A stretch of 64,000 nucleotides of DNA from Pseudanabaena sp. ABRG5-3 (GTDB lineage: Bacteria; Cyanobacteriota; Cyanobacteriia; Pseudanabaenales; Pseudanabaenaceae). Position 1 is the stretch's first letter; every line of letters starts with the position of its first letter. Shown here in pieces: positions 55,152-63,418 of the stretch. Both the position numbers and the translations under genes were made by a program. A model generated the notes under the pieces. That model was given only the letters and a program-made list of their open reading frames with translations, had not been told where the DNA came from and made no database searches. The stretch is from positions 62,001-126,000 of the forward strand of contig NZ_AP017562.1 in the NCBI RefSeq assembly GCF_003967015.1, given 5' to 3'.

Positions 55152-55187
55152 TTGAGAGAATGTAATCGCTCGATTATATTCTCTCAA
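55152..55187 (-). promoter_or_regulatory. Stem-loop ahead of the minus-strand array
   Basis: TTGAGAGAATGTAATC (55152-55167) and GATTATATTCTCTCAA (55172-55187) pair with one mismatch. The hairpin lies 40 bases upstream of the first gene of the long minus-strand array and may mark its leader. Confidence 0.55.
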
Positions 55188-55331
55188 TTTCTTTGGATTG
55201 AGAATATTGTTCGTACAAATTCTGGAATTGTCAATACTCCATTATGGTAGTTTTAGCTTCATCGGCGAATCGCTAGATTTTCCAATAGTCTCAAGTTGGC
55301 TGTATTTTGGTTTTAGTTTCATTTCTTCTGT

Positions 55332-56090
55332 ATGACCGTGCTCAATCTCAATCAAGCTGATTTGTCCGACATTCGTTTAATTGCTTCCGATGTTGATGGT
55401 ACTCTTACCCACAATGGAAAATTCTCATCCGATTTCATCTCGACTCTTCTCAATTTACAATCGGCAGGAATCAAAGTCCTATTAGTGACTGGTCGCTCAG
55501 CGGGTTGGGTCAGTGCTTTGGTGAATTATTTACCTGTGACTGGGGCGATCGCGGAAAATGGTGGTTTGTTTTTACAGCCAAATGGTCATCAAAATTTGCT
55601 CTCTTCGATTCCTAACCTATCTAGACATCGCATTCTACTGGAAAATGCTTTCCATCACATTAAGCAGAAATTTCCTCATCTTCAGACTTCCACTGATAAT
55701 CAATTCCGTATTACTGATTGGACTTTTGATGTCAATGATTTATCGACTGATGATATTCAAGTAATCTCTTCACAATGTCAGCAAATGGGTTGGAGTTTCA
55801 CGTACAGCAATGTCCAATGTCATATCAAACCACCGCACCAAGATAAAGCAACTGGCTTAGAGATAGTACTCAAAAATCATTTTCCTGAACTCAATTCACA
55901 GAAAGTGCTAACTGTTGGCGATAGCCCTAATGACGAGGCTATGTTTAATCCTGTAAAATTTCCCATCTCGGTCGGCGTGGCAAATGTGCTTCACTATCAA
56001 GACAAGATCCTGCATTTACCCCAATACGTTACCCATGCTTCTGAGTTTGCTGGTTTTTCTGAGTTAGCAAAATTATTACTACAAAAGTAA
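55332..56090 (+). CDS. HAD-superfamily phosphatase (Cof/SPP-like)
   Basis: The 252-residue protein has the HAD motif I D20-V-D22-G-T ('LIASDVDGTLTHNGK'), motif II 'LVTGRSAGW' and motif IV 'TVGDSPNDEAMF', with a C2B-type cap in between. These features fit Cof-type and sucrose-phosphate/mannosylglycerate-phosphatase-like enzymes. The substrate is unknown; in cyanobacteria such enzymes act on sugar phosphates. It is plus strand and divergent from the array. Confidence 0.85.
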   Translation: MTVLNLNQADLSDIRLIASDVDGTLTHNGKFSSDFISTLLNLQSAGIKVLLVTGRSAGWVSALVNYLPVTGAIAENGGLFLQPNGHQNLLSSIPNLSRHRILLENAFHHIKQKFPHLQTSTDNQFRITDWTFDVNDLSTDDIQVISSQCQQMGWSFTYSNVQCHIKPPHQDKATGLEIVLKNHFPELNSQKVLTVGDSPNDEAMFNPVKFPISVGVANVLHYQDKILHLPQYVTHASEFAGFSELAKLLLQK

Positions 56091-56801
56091 AAGCGGCGCA
56101 TCGCACCGTCTCTTATTTTTTGTGAAGAACTTACGGTTTAGCGATCGCCTGTCATCAATAACAATTGCACCAGTTGCAGTGCTTCTTAGATTGCTATGGC
56201 TACACATTATTCATGATGATGCATCAATGTCTTTGTTAGCTCAGCCTCTAACGGTAGTGAAATTCTTAACTTATCTTAAACACTATGAAGTCATTGCAAT
56301 CAGTAAAGTGGTAAAAACCAGAATGGCATGGATACTGAAAGTACTCCTTGTTCAAAAATATTACCGCAGATGACATTATGGCAATCCTGACTCGGGATCG
56401 ACCCCAACTACAATAAAATTCTGAAATTTAATGCAACAGATTTTCTGCGATCGCTGTATGCTTAGTGTGTATTATTAATGTGACGCTTTTTATCTATAGG
56501 AGATTACTAAACTAGTTTTTCCCTTCAACACCAAAAAAGCCAGTGATTCCAGCCACTAGCTCTTTGATGACCCGAAGGTTTTTAAATTGAATATCCGGAA
56601 ATGGACAGATGTTGCTTTGACGAGGCAATTTTGTTCAGCGCTTCACTATATCTTAACGCAAGATATAAGTTTAGCAACAGTTTTTTATGCGAATTTTTAA
56701 AATTCAGCAAAAAACTAGAATTGAAGCGTTGAAATAGACCCAAAAAATCTGCTCATTTCCTGATTGAAGCCCCTACAAACCTTACAATCAGGACAATCTA
56801 G
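56091..56801. other. Intergenic region without a convincing gene
   Basis: This 711-base AT-rich stretch has a weak 83-codon frame (56122-56373) with no recognisable domain. It also has hairpins near 56650 (ATATCTT/AAGATAT) and 56759 (CTGATTG/CAATCAG). It probably contains the control region of the primase gene. Confidence 0.4.
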
Positions 56802-56885
56802 ATGTCATTAAATTTGCGAGACTTGCCTCGGCAGATCGGGAAAGCGATCGCCCGTGACAAGCAAAAAAGAGGTCAACAAACATGA
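56802..56885 (+). CDS. 27-residue leader peptide coupled to the primase gene
   Basis: A short frame MSLNLRDLPRQIGKAIA... starts at ATG 56802, with AGGA at 56790-56793. It ends with TGA 56883-56885, overlapping the next start (ATGA). The primase gene's own GAGG lies inside it at 56869-56872. Translationally coupled leaders of this kind control plasmid replication genes in several families. The peptide is basic. Confidence 0.55.
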   Translation: MSLNLRDLPRQIGKAIARDKQKRGQQT

Positions 56886-58645
56886 CCTCACATAAAGATC
56901 GTATTTGCAACACTGTCGATTCAAAATTTACGACCAAAGGCTTAGAACCAAATTCATTAACCACCACCGAATTAGCAGCGCAAACCTTTGCCAGCTTTTT
57001 CCCCTATTCGTGGAACTTTATCTATGCCAAAAATATAGATCGGACGAGCAAACCAGAATGGAAAACCGAAACCCGCTACCCCATCACGGGAAGGCGATTG
57101 TACGACTATTGGGCTGATAACGAAACGCTGATCGGCGTAAGATTTGACAACCAAACCGAATACGCCCTGATCGACATAGACAGGGGCAGCCCCTACCACC
57201 CCAGCAACAACCATGAAAAATTTAAAACCGTACTGCAAGCCCTAGAAGACATAGGACTAGTCAGACCGCTAATTGTACAGAGTTCGCATAGCGAAGGACT
57301 GCACATCTACTATCCCCTCTGGCAAGAAGTACCCAGCTTTGGCATCGCCTGCGCGATCAAAGCCAGCCTGCAAAAAAATAATTGCGAAATCGCTGCAGGA
57401 GTAATCGAAACCTTCCCCAACACCAAAAAATACGACTCAGAATACAACGGACATAGACTGCCCCTGCAAACAGGCAGTTACCAACTCGACAACGACCTCC
57501 AGATCGTCGGACGAGATCTAAATCAATTTGTCGAAACATGGCTGACCGTACAAGAACATCAAGACATTGACCTATTAAAACAGGCGATCGCCGAAGCCAC
57601 AGCCAACTATCAACCACCCAAAGACAACCGCAAACCAATTAAATGGCGAGAAGACCTAGAAAAACAAATCGAAGCAGGATGGACAGGACAGGGACAATCC
57701 AACCAACTGTTATATCTAATGGGCAAATACGCCAGAGTCTTCTTAGGATGTGAAGAAGACAAAGCGATCGCCGAATACATCACCAAAACAGCAAAAGCCG
57801 CCTCAGGATTCCTAAAATATTGCGGAGACATCAAGAGACTCGAACAAAAAGCCAAAGACATCGCCAAATGGTGTATGAAGCATCATTTCCCATGGGGAAG
57901 TAAAAAGGAAGAACAAACAAACGACGAAAGTGAAGATATAGAAAACAAAAAAGCCCAGAAACAAGCAGAAAGACTCGAACGCATCCGAACAACCGTAAAC
58001 GAACTAAATAAAACAGGAGAAATGCCAGAAACAATCCGAGGGATGGCACAAGCGATCGCCAAAACAGCAAAAGTATCAGTAGAAACCCTATACGAAAACA
58101 AACAACTATGGCATCCAGAATTCACCGAATCGCGTAACAGTCCAAATGCAAACAATCCCGCATCATCCCCCATCGCGATCCCCCTCCTAATCGAACAAGC
58201 TGAAACCCAGACAGAAAGGACTGTTACAGAAAAAGCCCTATATAAAGCGTTAGGCTGCTCTGAAACGCCCTTGCGAGGGCAAGAATTGCCAAAATTTGCC
58301 GACGTTGATTTTCAAGCCCCCACTCACTCGTCAAATTCGTCCCAAAAAACTAGTGATCCGATGTGGATCGAGACCCACGGCAGGCTAAGTCCGCCAAAAA
58401 CTGAAAGCTCCAAAAGAGCGATCTCTCAAAATCCATCTCCGAAAACTGCCAATGCCGATTGCTTGCGACCTTATGAACCACCAAAATCTGAGCCTATCTC
58501 GGCGATTGGAAGCAGGATTGGCTATCTGAAAGCTTTACTAGAAACGCCAATTTTGCGTAGGAGTAAATCTGCATCGGAAATTGCTAGCTTGCAAGCCGAA
58601 CTGGAAAGACTAGAACGCGATCGGCAGACAAACTCTAGTCCCTAA
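56882..58645 (+). CDS. Predicted primase-polymerase of archaeo-eukaryotic type
   Basis: The 587-residue protein has the motifs of archaeo-eukaryotic primases (AEP). The metal-binding pair is D98-I-D100 in 'YALIDIDRG'. 'SSHSEGLHIYYPL' (about 134-147) has the histidine loop, and 'HRLPLQTGSYQL' is the later conserved strand. The second half is helical and basic, with a 'GEMPETIRGMAQAIAK' helix-turn and a C-terminal coiled coil. AEP proteins prime plasmid or phage replication. The start is chosen because it overlaps the leader stop. Codon use is A/C-rich compared with genes further left. A second replication-type protein (CyRepA1) is present, so the two may divide the work or mark a plasmid cointegrate. 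Confidence 0.75.
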   Translation: MTSHKDRICNTVDSKFTTKGLEPNSLTTTELAAQTFASFFPYSWNFIYAKNIDRTSKPEWKTETRYPITGRRLYDYWADNETLIGVRFDNQTEYALIDIDRGSPYHPSNNHEKFKTVLQALEDIGLVRPLIVQSSHSEGLHIYYPLWQEVPSFGIACAIKASLQKNNCEIAAGVIETFPNTKKYDSEYNGHRLPLQTGSYQLDNDLQIVGRDLNQFVETWLTVQEHQDIDLLKQAIAEATANYQPPKDNRKPIKWREDLEKQIEAGWTGQGQSNQLLYLMGKYARVFLGCEEDKAIAEYITKTAKAASGFLKYCGDIKRLEQKAKDIAKWCMKHHFPWGSKKEEQTNDESEDIENKKAQKQAERLERIRTTVNELNKTGEMPETIRGMAQAIAKTAKVSVETLYENKQLWHPEFTESRNSPNANNPASSPIAIPLLIEQAETQTERTVTEKALYKALGCSETPLRGQELPKFADVDFQAPTHSSNSSQKTSDPMWIETHGRLSPPKTESSKRAISQNPSPKTANADCLRPYEPPKSEPISAIGSRIGYLKALLETPILRRSKSASEIASLQAELERLERDRQTNSSP

Positions 58646-58833
58646 TGGGTGTAGATACAGGATTCGTGGTGCGGTGCGGTTCTGAGAAACTAGCCCGTAA
58701 TCGGGCGATCACTCTCTGGATGGTGACAAGATTTATTTCTTATAGGATTTTGCTCTCGGTGATATTCCATACTCTGATTAAGTCTGGGGATATCACTTCT
58801 GAGGCGATGTAACCAAACTATGGCTAACGTTTC

Positions 58834-58944
58834 CTAGTGGACTGTTTCATCTAAAGTGATGCAATAGTCGATCTATCAAAAAACTGTCAAGAATGGCTTC
58901 GCCAAGTTTTCTATTGCACTATTTTAGATGAAACAGTCCACTAG
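58834..58944. mobile_element. 111-bp MITE with 34-bp terminal inverted repeats
   Basis: The left end CTAGTGGACTGTTTCATCTA... (58834-58867) and right end (58911-58944) are inverted copies with few mismatches; both arms end at an internal CAATAG/CTATTG. The outer CTAG may contain a TA target duplication, as in IS630-type elements. There is no coding capacity. Confidence 0.8.
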
Positions 58945-59095
58945 TCTGTCTTTACCAATATCCCCACAAACCTTTACTCTCTATGGCTACCCTTGTTAAG
59001 GTGCAAAAATAGCGAACGTAGATTGGTTGTTTCAGCTTTCAAAAATCCATTTTCTTGGACTTTTGACATGATGTTTTACAGATCTATATTGCTGG

Positions 59096-59182
59096 AATCA
59101 TGTAAGCTCAATATTCAAGATTAAAGATTCTTGAATATTGAGCTTACATGATTCAATATTCAAGAATCTTTAATCTTGAATA
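59096..59182. repeat. 25-bp inverted repeat plus second TTCAAGA palindrome
   Basis: AATCATGTAAGCTCAATATT... (59096-59120) pairs with 59129-59153, and a second hairpin (59157-59182) with TTCAAGA/TCTTGAA follows at once. The motif TCAAGAnTCTTGA, found as operators in front of parA, is present here in spread-out form. Confidence 0.75.
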
Positions 59183-59204
59183 TATATTTTCCTCTTACTT
59201 GAGC

Positions 59205-59380
59205 TTTTAATCCAGGATCTTCATTGCTCAGAATAATTTGAGTACAGCTTGAGTCCTTACTTAATGCACAATTTCTTTTCATCTTTGTGTTAGCTTTTCT
59301 TTAGCAAATTATCAAGATCGAGTGGGCAATCTTGTTTCAAGAATCATCAATCAAGATTCTTGAAACAAGATTGCTAGTTG
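59205..59380 (-). pseudogene. Decayed remnant of the parB region (copy 1)
   Basis: This stretch (CATTGCTCAGAATAATTTGA..., then TTTAGCAAATTATCAAG...) aligns by eye with the live gene's CATTGCTCGAAATAATTCGA and TTTCAGCAAATTATCAAG, but with many changes and no open frame. It ends in a 20-bp stem (59326-59345/59355-59374). Confidence 0.6.
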
Positions 59381-59396
59381 TATATATCTAGTAATG

Positions 59397-59505
59397 GTTA
59401 GTGTCATGAGTTATTCGCGCTCCAGATTTTGGCTTTTTGAAACCTTTACACAGAGCCACTCAATTTTTACGCTTTGGTCGAGCGCGAATAACTCATGACA
59501 CTAAC
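59397..59505. mobile_element. 109-bp MITE with 26-bp TIRs and 7-bp target duplication
   Basis: GTTAGTGTCATGAGTTATTC... (59397-59422) is the perfect inverse of 59480-59505. It is flanked on both sides by AGTAATG (59390-59396 and 59506-59512). The centre has no gene. It is inserted in the copy-1 remnant region, since the related copy near 60740 lacks it. Confidence 0.9.
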
Positions 59506-59779
59506 AGTAATGACTATCTGCTGAAGCTAAATTTCTCTGCTTGCCTAAAAAGTAAGATTTGCTTGCAGTAAACAGTAAGCGATCAATGTGGGGGCAACGC
59601 ACGCAAAGAAAATTTTTGCACTTAGCTTACAAAAACTTATCTGATATGGATGTTAAATGCACCATGATTCTGGTACAGGTTATCGCACTGAAATTAAGAA
59701 TATTCAGTGACAACATTGCCCAATGTAGAAAGTAGACTTTTTGCAATCCCTAAAGTTTGAATTTTAATGGGAATCTTGA

Positions 59780-60285
59780 TTCAAGATTCAAGATAGTTGA
59801 ATGTAGTTCTTCCTTAGTCTGGATTTCCTCCCAGTTGATTGGTATTGCTCGAAATAATTCGAGCAATGCTTGAACCCATACTTCCTCAATCTTCTGCCCG
59901 TGCTTTCGTTTAACTTGTTTCAGCAAATTATCAAGCTAGTCAATTAATTCAAGTGAAAGTCTGAGATTAATTTTTTTCTTTTTTACCATCAATCAAGAAT
60001 GATGGTTCTTGATTCTTGATTAAAGATTCTTCTTCGGGGTCGGTGTTACTATAGATACCTTGAGCTAGACGGTTGTTGCCTAATTTCGATCTCTTTAGTG
60101 CTATTAATTCCCTATACGCTTTTGCTCATATTCCGTTGGAATCGTATTCAAAATAGAAATTCCATGACTTGGAGCCTCACGCAATGTCACTGTTTCAGGA
60201 ATCACGGCTTTAAACATGCGATCGCCAGAGTGATTATGTAAGGATTGCTGCGCCCAGTGCAATTTTCTCCGATCCTTCTTGTGTC
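59780..60285 (-). pseudogene. Decayed copy of parB and the 3' part of parA
   Basis: Bases 59780-60080 align with the live parB gene (for example GGATTTCCTCCCAG at 59821 and 61045). Bases 60085-60255 align with the last third of parA (CTTTAAACATGCGATC at 60208 and 61473). No long frame is open on the minus strand, and small deletions are visible (at GGATTGCTGCGCCCA). It is a dead second copy of the partition locus. Confidence 0.8.
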
Positions 60286-60486
60286 ATGTTTGACAAATTA
60301 TTAGGCTATTTGTTTAGTCTTTTTTCAAGAATCTTGATTAATGATTAAATATTCTTGAAATATTACCTATATGAGCTTATTAAAGATATTGTGAGAGGCT
60401 AGCTACAAATTATTTTGGGTTACTAAAAAGTTGACCAATCTTGAATTATGTAAGACTTTCGATATCTGAAAGTAGAATTGTGGCTG

Positions 60487-60534
60487 TCAAGAATATTTAA
60501 ACTTGAATCTTGATTCAAGTTTAAATATTCTTGA
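60487..60534. repeat. 23-bp palindrome with two-base loop
   Basis: TCAAGAATATTTAAACTTGA... (60487-60509) and its exact inverse at 60512-60534. It belongs to the TCAAGA/TCTTGA palindrome family of this region. Confidence 0.75.
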
Positions 60535-60544
60535 ATATATGATT

Positions 60545-60740
60545 TCAAGGGGTTTAAGCTTTTAATGCTCAAAATATTTTGATTGCATCTTCAGGCCGTC
60601 CTTATTGCATAAATTATTTTCAATCTTTAAGTTGTTCCTTTTTGAGCAAATTCTCAAGCTAGAACGAACAATCTTGTTTCAAGAATAATTAATCAAGATT
60701 CTTGAAACAAGATTGTTCAATGTACAAATCTAGGAATGGC
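60545..60740 (-). pseudogene. Decayed remnant of the parB region (copy 3)
   Basis: This block repeats 59205-59390 with an offset of about 1340 bases. It contains TGCTCAAAATATTTTGA, GAGCAAATTCTCAAG and a 21-bp stem (60666-60686/60698-60718) ending GAACAA. It has no open frame. The block 60853-60925 likewise repeats 59520-59595 (AAAAAGTAAGATTTGCTTG). Confidence 0.65.
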
Positions 60741-60926
60741 TAATCCTTTCCCACTCAAAAAATAAGCATACGATTAGTCCCCAGAACGATCTTTTCTAAG
60801 GTGAGTTCTCGCCTAGGTAAGTGCCTAATTTTGCTCTGGGAAGGGAGTATAGCTGAAGCGAATTGTCTCTGCTAGCTTAAAAAGTAAGATTTGCTTGAAG
60901 TAAATCGTAAGCGATCAATGTAATTG

Positions 60927-60963
60927 AATTGTGTTGTGGGTGCAAAGTACCCACAACACAATT
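60927..60963 (-). terminator. Terminator-like hairpin after parB
   Basis: AATTGTGTTGTGGGT (60927-60941) and ACCCACAACACAATT (60949-60963) form a perfect 15-bp stem with a seven-base loop. It lies 14 bases past the parB stop on the minus strand. There is no T run. Confidence 0.7.
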
Positions 60964-60976
60964 ATAAAAGAAGCTA

Positions 60977-61351
60977 TTAGTTATCTTGAAACTTGATTCT
61001 TGATTCAAGTTTAAATAAGCTTGAACGTAGGTCTTCCTCAGTCTGGATTTCCTCCCAGTCGATCGGCATTGCTCGAAATAATTCGAGCGCAGCTTGAACC
61101 CATACTTCCTTAGCAATCTTCTGCCCGTGCTTTCGTTTACCTTGTTTCAGCAAATTATCAAGCCAGTCATTTAATTCGAGTGACAGTCTGAGATTAATTT
61201 TTTCTTTTTCCCCATCAATCAAGAATGATGATTCTTGATTGATGGTTATTGATTCTTGATTCTTGATTAAAGATTCTTCTTCAGGTTCGGTCTTACTAAA
61301 GATACCTTGCGCTAGTGGATTGTTGCCTAATGCCGATCTCTTTACTGCCAT
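60977..61351 (-). CDS. parB: ParB-type ribbon-helix-helix partition protein
   Basis: The 124-residue protein overlaps parA by 10 bases. Residues 50-100 ('KINLRLSLELNDWLDNLLK', 'HGQKIAKEVWVQAALELFR') form a strand-helix-helix, a ribbon-helix-helix DNA-binding unit as in ParG/ParR-type centromere-binding proteins. It is not a classical HTH ParB. The N-terminal segment holds near-repeats (NQES twice and related), encoded by DNA copies of the same ATTCTTGATT motif found in the palindromes. It should bind the palindromes upstream of parA and activate the ATPase. Confidence 0.8.
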   Translation of the reverse strand: MAVKRSALGNNPLAQGIFSKTEPEEESLIKNQESITINQESSFLIDGEKEKINLRLSLELNDWLDNLLKQGKRKHGQKIAKEVWVQAALELFRAMPIDWEEIQTEEDLRSSLFKLESRIKFQDN

Positions 61352-62103
61352 TTCATTACCTCATCAACTAATTCCCTATATGCTTTTGCTCCTGTCCCGT
61401 TGGCATCGTATTCAAAAATAGATAGCCCATGACTGGGAGCCTCACGCAATTTCACAGTTTCAGGTATCACAGCTTTAAACATGCGATCACCAAAGTGATT
61501 ATGTAAGGATTGCTGAACTTCTTTGCTCAAGTTGTTGCGCCCATCGAACCGAGTCGCAAGAGCGCCAGCGATCTGTATTGGATGTTCTAGAGAGTCTCGT
61601 ATTAATGAAAGAGCGCGTTCGATTCCCTTGATTCCAAGTAACCCGAGGTAGCTCATGTCTACAGGAATAATTACACCTTCGGCAGCCATGAGTGCATTGA
61701 TTGTAAATACGCCAATGTTTGGTGGACAGTCAATCAAGATAAAGTCATATTGTGCTTCGACCGACGCGATCGCTTTCCTCAGTAACAATTCTCTACCTGG
61801 CAGTCCCGAAATTGGGATCTCTTCCTCGGCAAGGAGGATGTTGGAGGGCGCTACATCGACCCCCGAATTAGTCTTGACAATAATTTCGGACAACTTAGCG
61901 TGACGCTGAAGAACATCCTTTAACTGTTTTTGCAGTTGCCATATTTCAATACCTAATGCTGCCCCAGCGTTTCCCTGCGAGTCAATGTCTATAATCAAAA
62001 CTCGTTTTTGGTGAAATTTAACTAGTCCTACGGCTAGGTTATAAGCAGTTGTTGATTTGCCTACTCCACCTTTCATATTGAATACAGATAGCTTGATAGC
62101 CAT
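61342..62103 (-). CDS. parA: Partition ATPase ParA
   Basis: The 253-residue protein has the deviant Walker A K11-G-G-V-G-K16-S-T, the switch segment 'VLIIDIDSQGNAGAALG', the Walker-B-like 'FILIDCPPNIG' and 'VIIPVDMSYLGLLGI'. It is a short type Ib ParA without an N-terminal HTH, which fits a separate ribbon-helix-helix partner regulating the operon. It drives segregation by moving over the nucleoid. Three palindromic sites lie 54-111 bases upstream. A truncated duplicate of its 3' third lies at 60085-60255. Confidence 0.93.
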   Translation of the reverse strand: MAIKLSVFNMKGGVGKSTTAYNLAVGLVKFHQKRVLIIDIDSQGNAGAALGIEIWQLQKQLKDVLQRHAKLSEIIVKTNSGVDVAPSNILLAEEEIPISGLPGRELLLRKAIASVEAQYDFILIDCPPNIGVFTINALMAAEGVIIPVDMSYLGLLGIKGIERALSLIRDSLEHPIQIAGALATRFDGRNNLSKEVQQSLHNHFGDRMFKAVIPETVKLREAPSHGLSIFEYDANGTGAKAYRELVDEVMKWQ

Positions 62104-62156
62104 TATTGATCTTGATGAAAGTTCAAAAGCAATAATATAGAATCTTTAATCAATAG

Positions 62157-62214
62157 TCAAGACTCTTGAAAAATATAATCAAGAATCTTGAAAGACTTAA
62201 TTCAAGATTCTTGA
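62157..62214 (-). promoter_or_regulatory. parS: Three TCAAGAnTCTTGA palindromes upstream of parA
   Basis: TCAAGACTCTTGA (62157-62169), TCAAGAATCTTGA (62179-62191) and TCAAGATTCTTGA (62202-62214) are spaced 22 and 23 bases apart, about two helical turns. The position upstream of parA suggests the operator and/or centromere bound by the ribbon-helix-helix ParB. Confidence 0.75.
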
Positions 62215-62242
62215 ATTTTTGCTTTTCCTATCTGTGAGCAGC

Positions 62243-63409
62243 TTAACCCAAAATAATTTGTTGAGTTTTATGCACTGCTGCAATCAAGATATTTGCCGCA
62301 CGATCAATTTCTACATCGGTTGTGAATTTGCCAATGCTAATTCGTAAGGCTCCTTCAATGAGGTTTGTGGGTAGGTTAATGGCTTGCAAAACATGAGAAG
62401 CAGCCTCAACTCCTGATGCACAAGCCGAGCCTGTCGCGATCGCTAGTTGGTCGTGAATTCTAGCAATGATTGCTTTATTGGGAATATTGGGTATAGAAAT
62501 ATGCAAGTTTCCCGCCAATCGGTTGAGGCGATCGCCATTGATCACAAGTTCAGGAATACTCTCTAGTAATAAATATTGGAGGCGATCGCGTTTAGCCGCA
62601 ATTACTTGTTCGTCTTCCGACATTTCTTGCTGGCGCAAGCGGCAAGCTTCACCTAGCCCAGCAATTCCTGCGACGTTGAGCGTTCCTGCTCTGATCCCTT
62701 TTTGTTGTCCACCTCCATAGATAAGTGGTTCTAGCTGATAGCCTTTACGCAAAATTAAGGCTCCAATGCCTTTAGGAGCATACATTTTATGTCCTGATAG
62801 TGTCAGATAGGTAATGCCCCAGTCTCGAAAGTTAATGGGGATTTTGCCAACAGCTTGGGTGGCATCGCAAAGAAAGGGAATGTCATATTGTTGCGTGATC
62901 GCGCCGATTTCTTGCAGAGGGTAAATCGTGCCAATCTCGTTATTGGCTGCCATCACACAAATTAAATCTATTCCTTGAGAGCAAGTTGTTTCTAAATTTT
63001 CAAGGTCTAGTTTGCCTTGGCGATCGACTTTTAAAAAGATTATCTCGGCAAGTCCCTTTTTAGTTAAGGCATCACAAGTATCAAGAACAGCTTTATGTTC
63101 TATGGGTAATACAGCAATTTTGAGCTTATGGGAGCTAGGTGATTTTTGAGGTAATCCTCGTAGAACCAGATTAATACTTTCGGTCGCGCCAGATGTAAAA
63201 ATTACTTCTCTAGGTACGGCTCCGACTAAATCGGCGATTTGTTTGGTGGCTTGTTTGACTGCGTGATCGGCTTTATCGCCGTAGATGTGATCTGTGCTGC
63301 TAGCATTGCCGAATGCAGTAGTCATGTAGTGTAGTACGACATCTGCTACACGGCGATCGCATGGAGTAGTGGAATGATAATCAAGGTAAATTGGGTAATT
63401 CAGCTTCAT
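62243..63409 (-). CDS. Cysteine desulfurase (IscS/NifS/DndA-like)
   Basis: The 388-residue PLP enzyme removes sulfur from cysteine and passes it to acceptor proteins. H105 stacks on the cofactor, the PLP lysine is K208 in 'LSGHKMYAPKG' and the persulfide cysteine is C330 in 'ATGSACASG'. The N-terminus 'IYLDYHSTTPCD' is of the IscS/DndA type. Its role may be Fe-S or tRNA thiolation, or DNA phosphorothioation (DndA) if dnd genes lie beyond the window; none is seen here. A MITE lies just upstream of its start, in the promoter area. Confidence 0.9.
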   Translation of the reverse strand: MKLNYPIYLDYHSTTPCDRRVADVVLHYMTTAFGNASSTDHIYGDKADHAVKQATKQIADLVGAVPREVIFTSGATESINLVLRGLPQKSPSSHKLKIAVLPIEHKAVLDTCDALTKKGLAEIIFLKVDRQGKLDLENLETTCSQGIDLICVMAANNEIGTIYPLQEIGAITQQYDIPFLCDATQAVGKIPINFRDWGITYLTLSGHKMYAPKGIGALILRKGYQLEPLIYGGGQQKGIRAGTLNVAGIAGLGEACRLRQQEMSEDEQVIAAKRDRLQYLLLESIPELVINGDRLNRLAGNLHISIPNIPNKAIIARIHDQLAIATGSACASGVEAASHVLQAINLPTNLIEGALRISIGKFTTDVEIDRAANILIAAVHKTQQIILG

Positions 63410-63418
63410 TAGTATTTA

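Noticed and set aside
59096-62220. CRISPR array suspected from many repeated TTCAAGA/TCTTGAA units
   Set aside because: The units are palindromic, irregularly spaced and lack unique spacers of constant length; no cas gene is near. They fit a partition centromere and hairpins.
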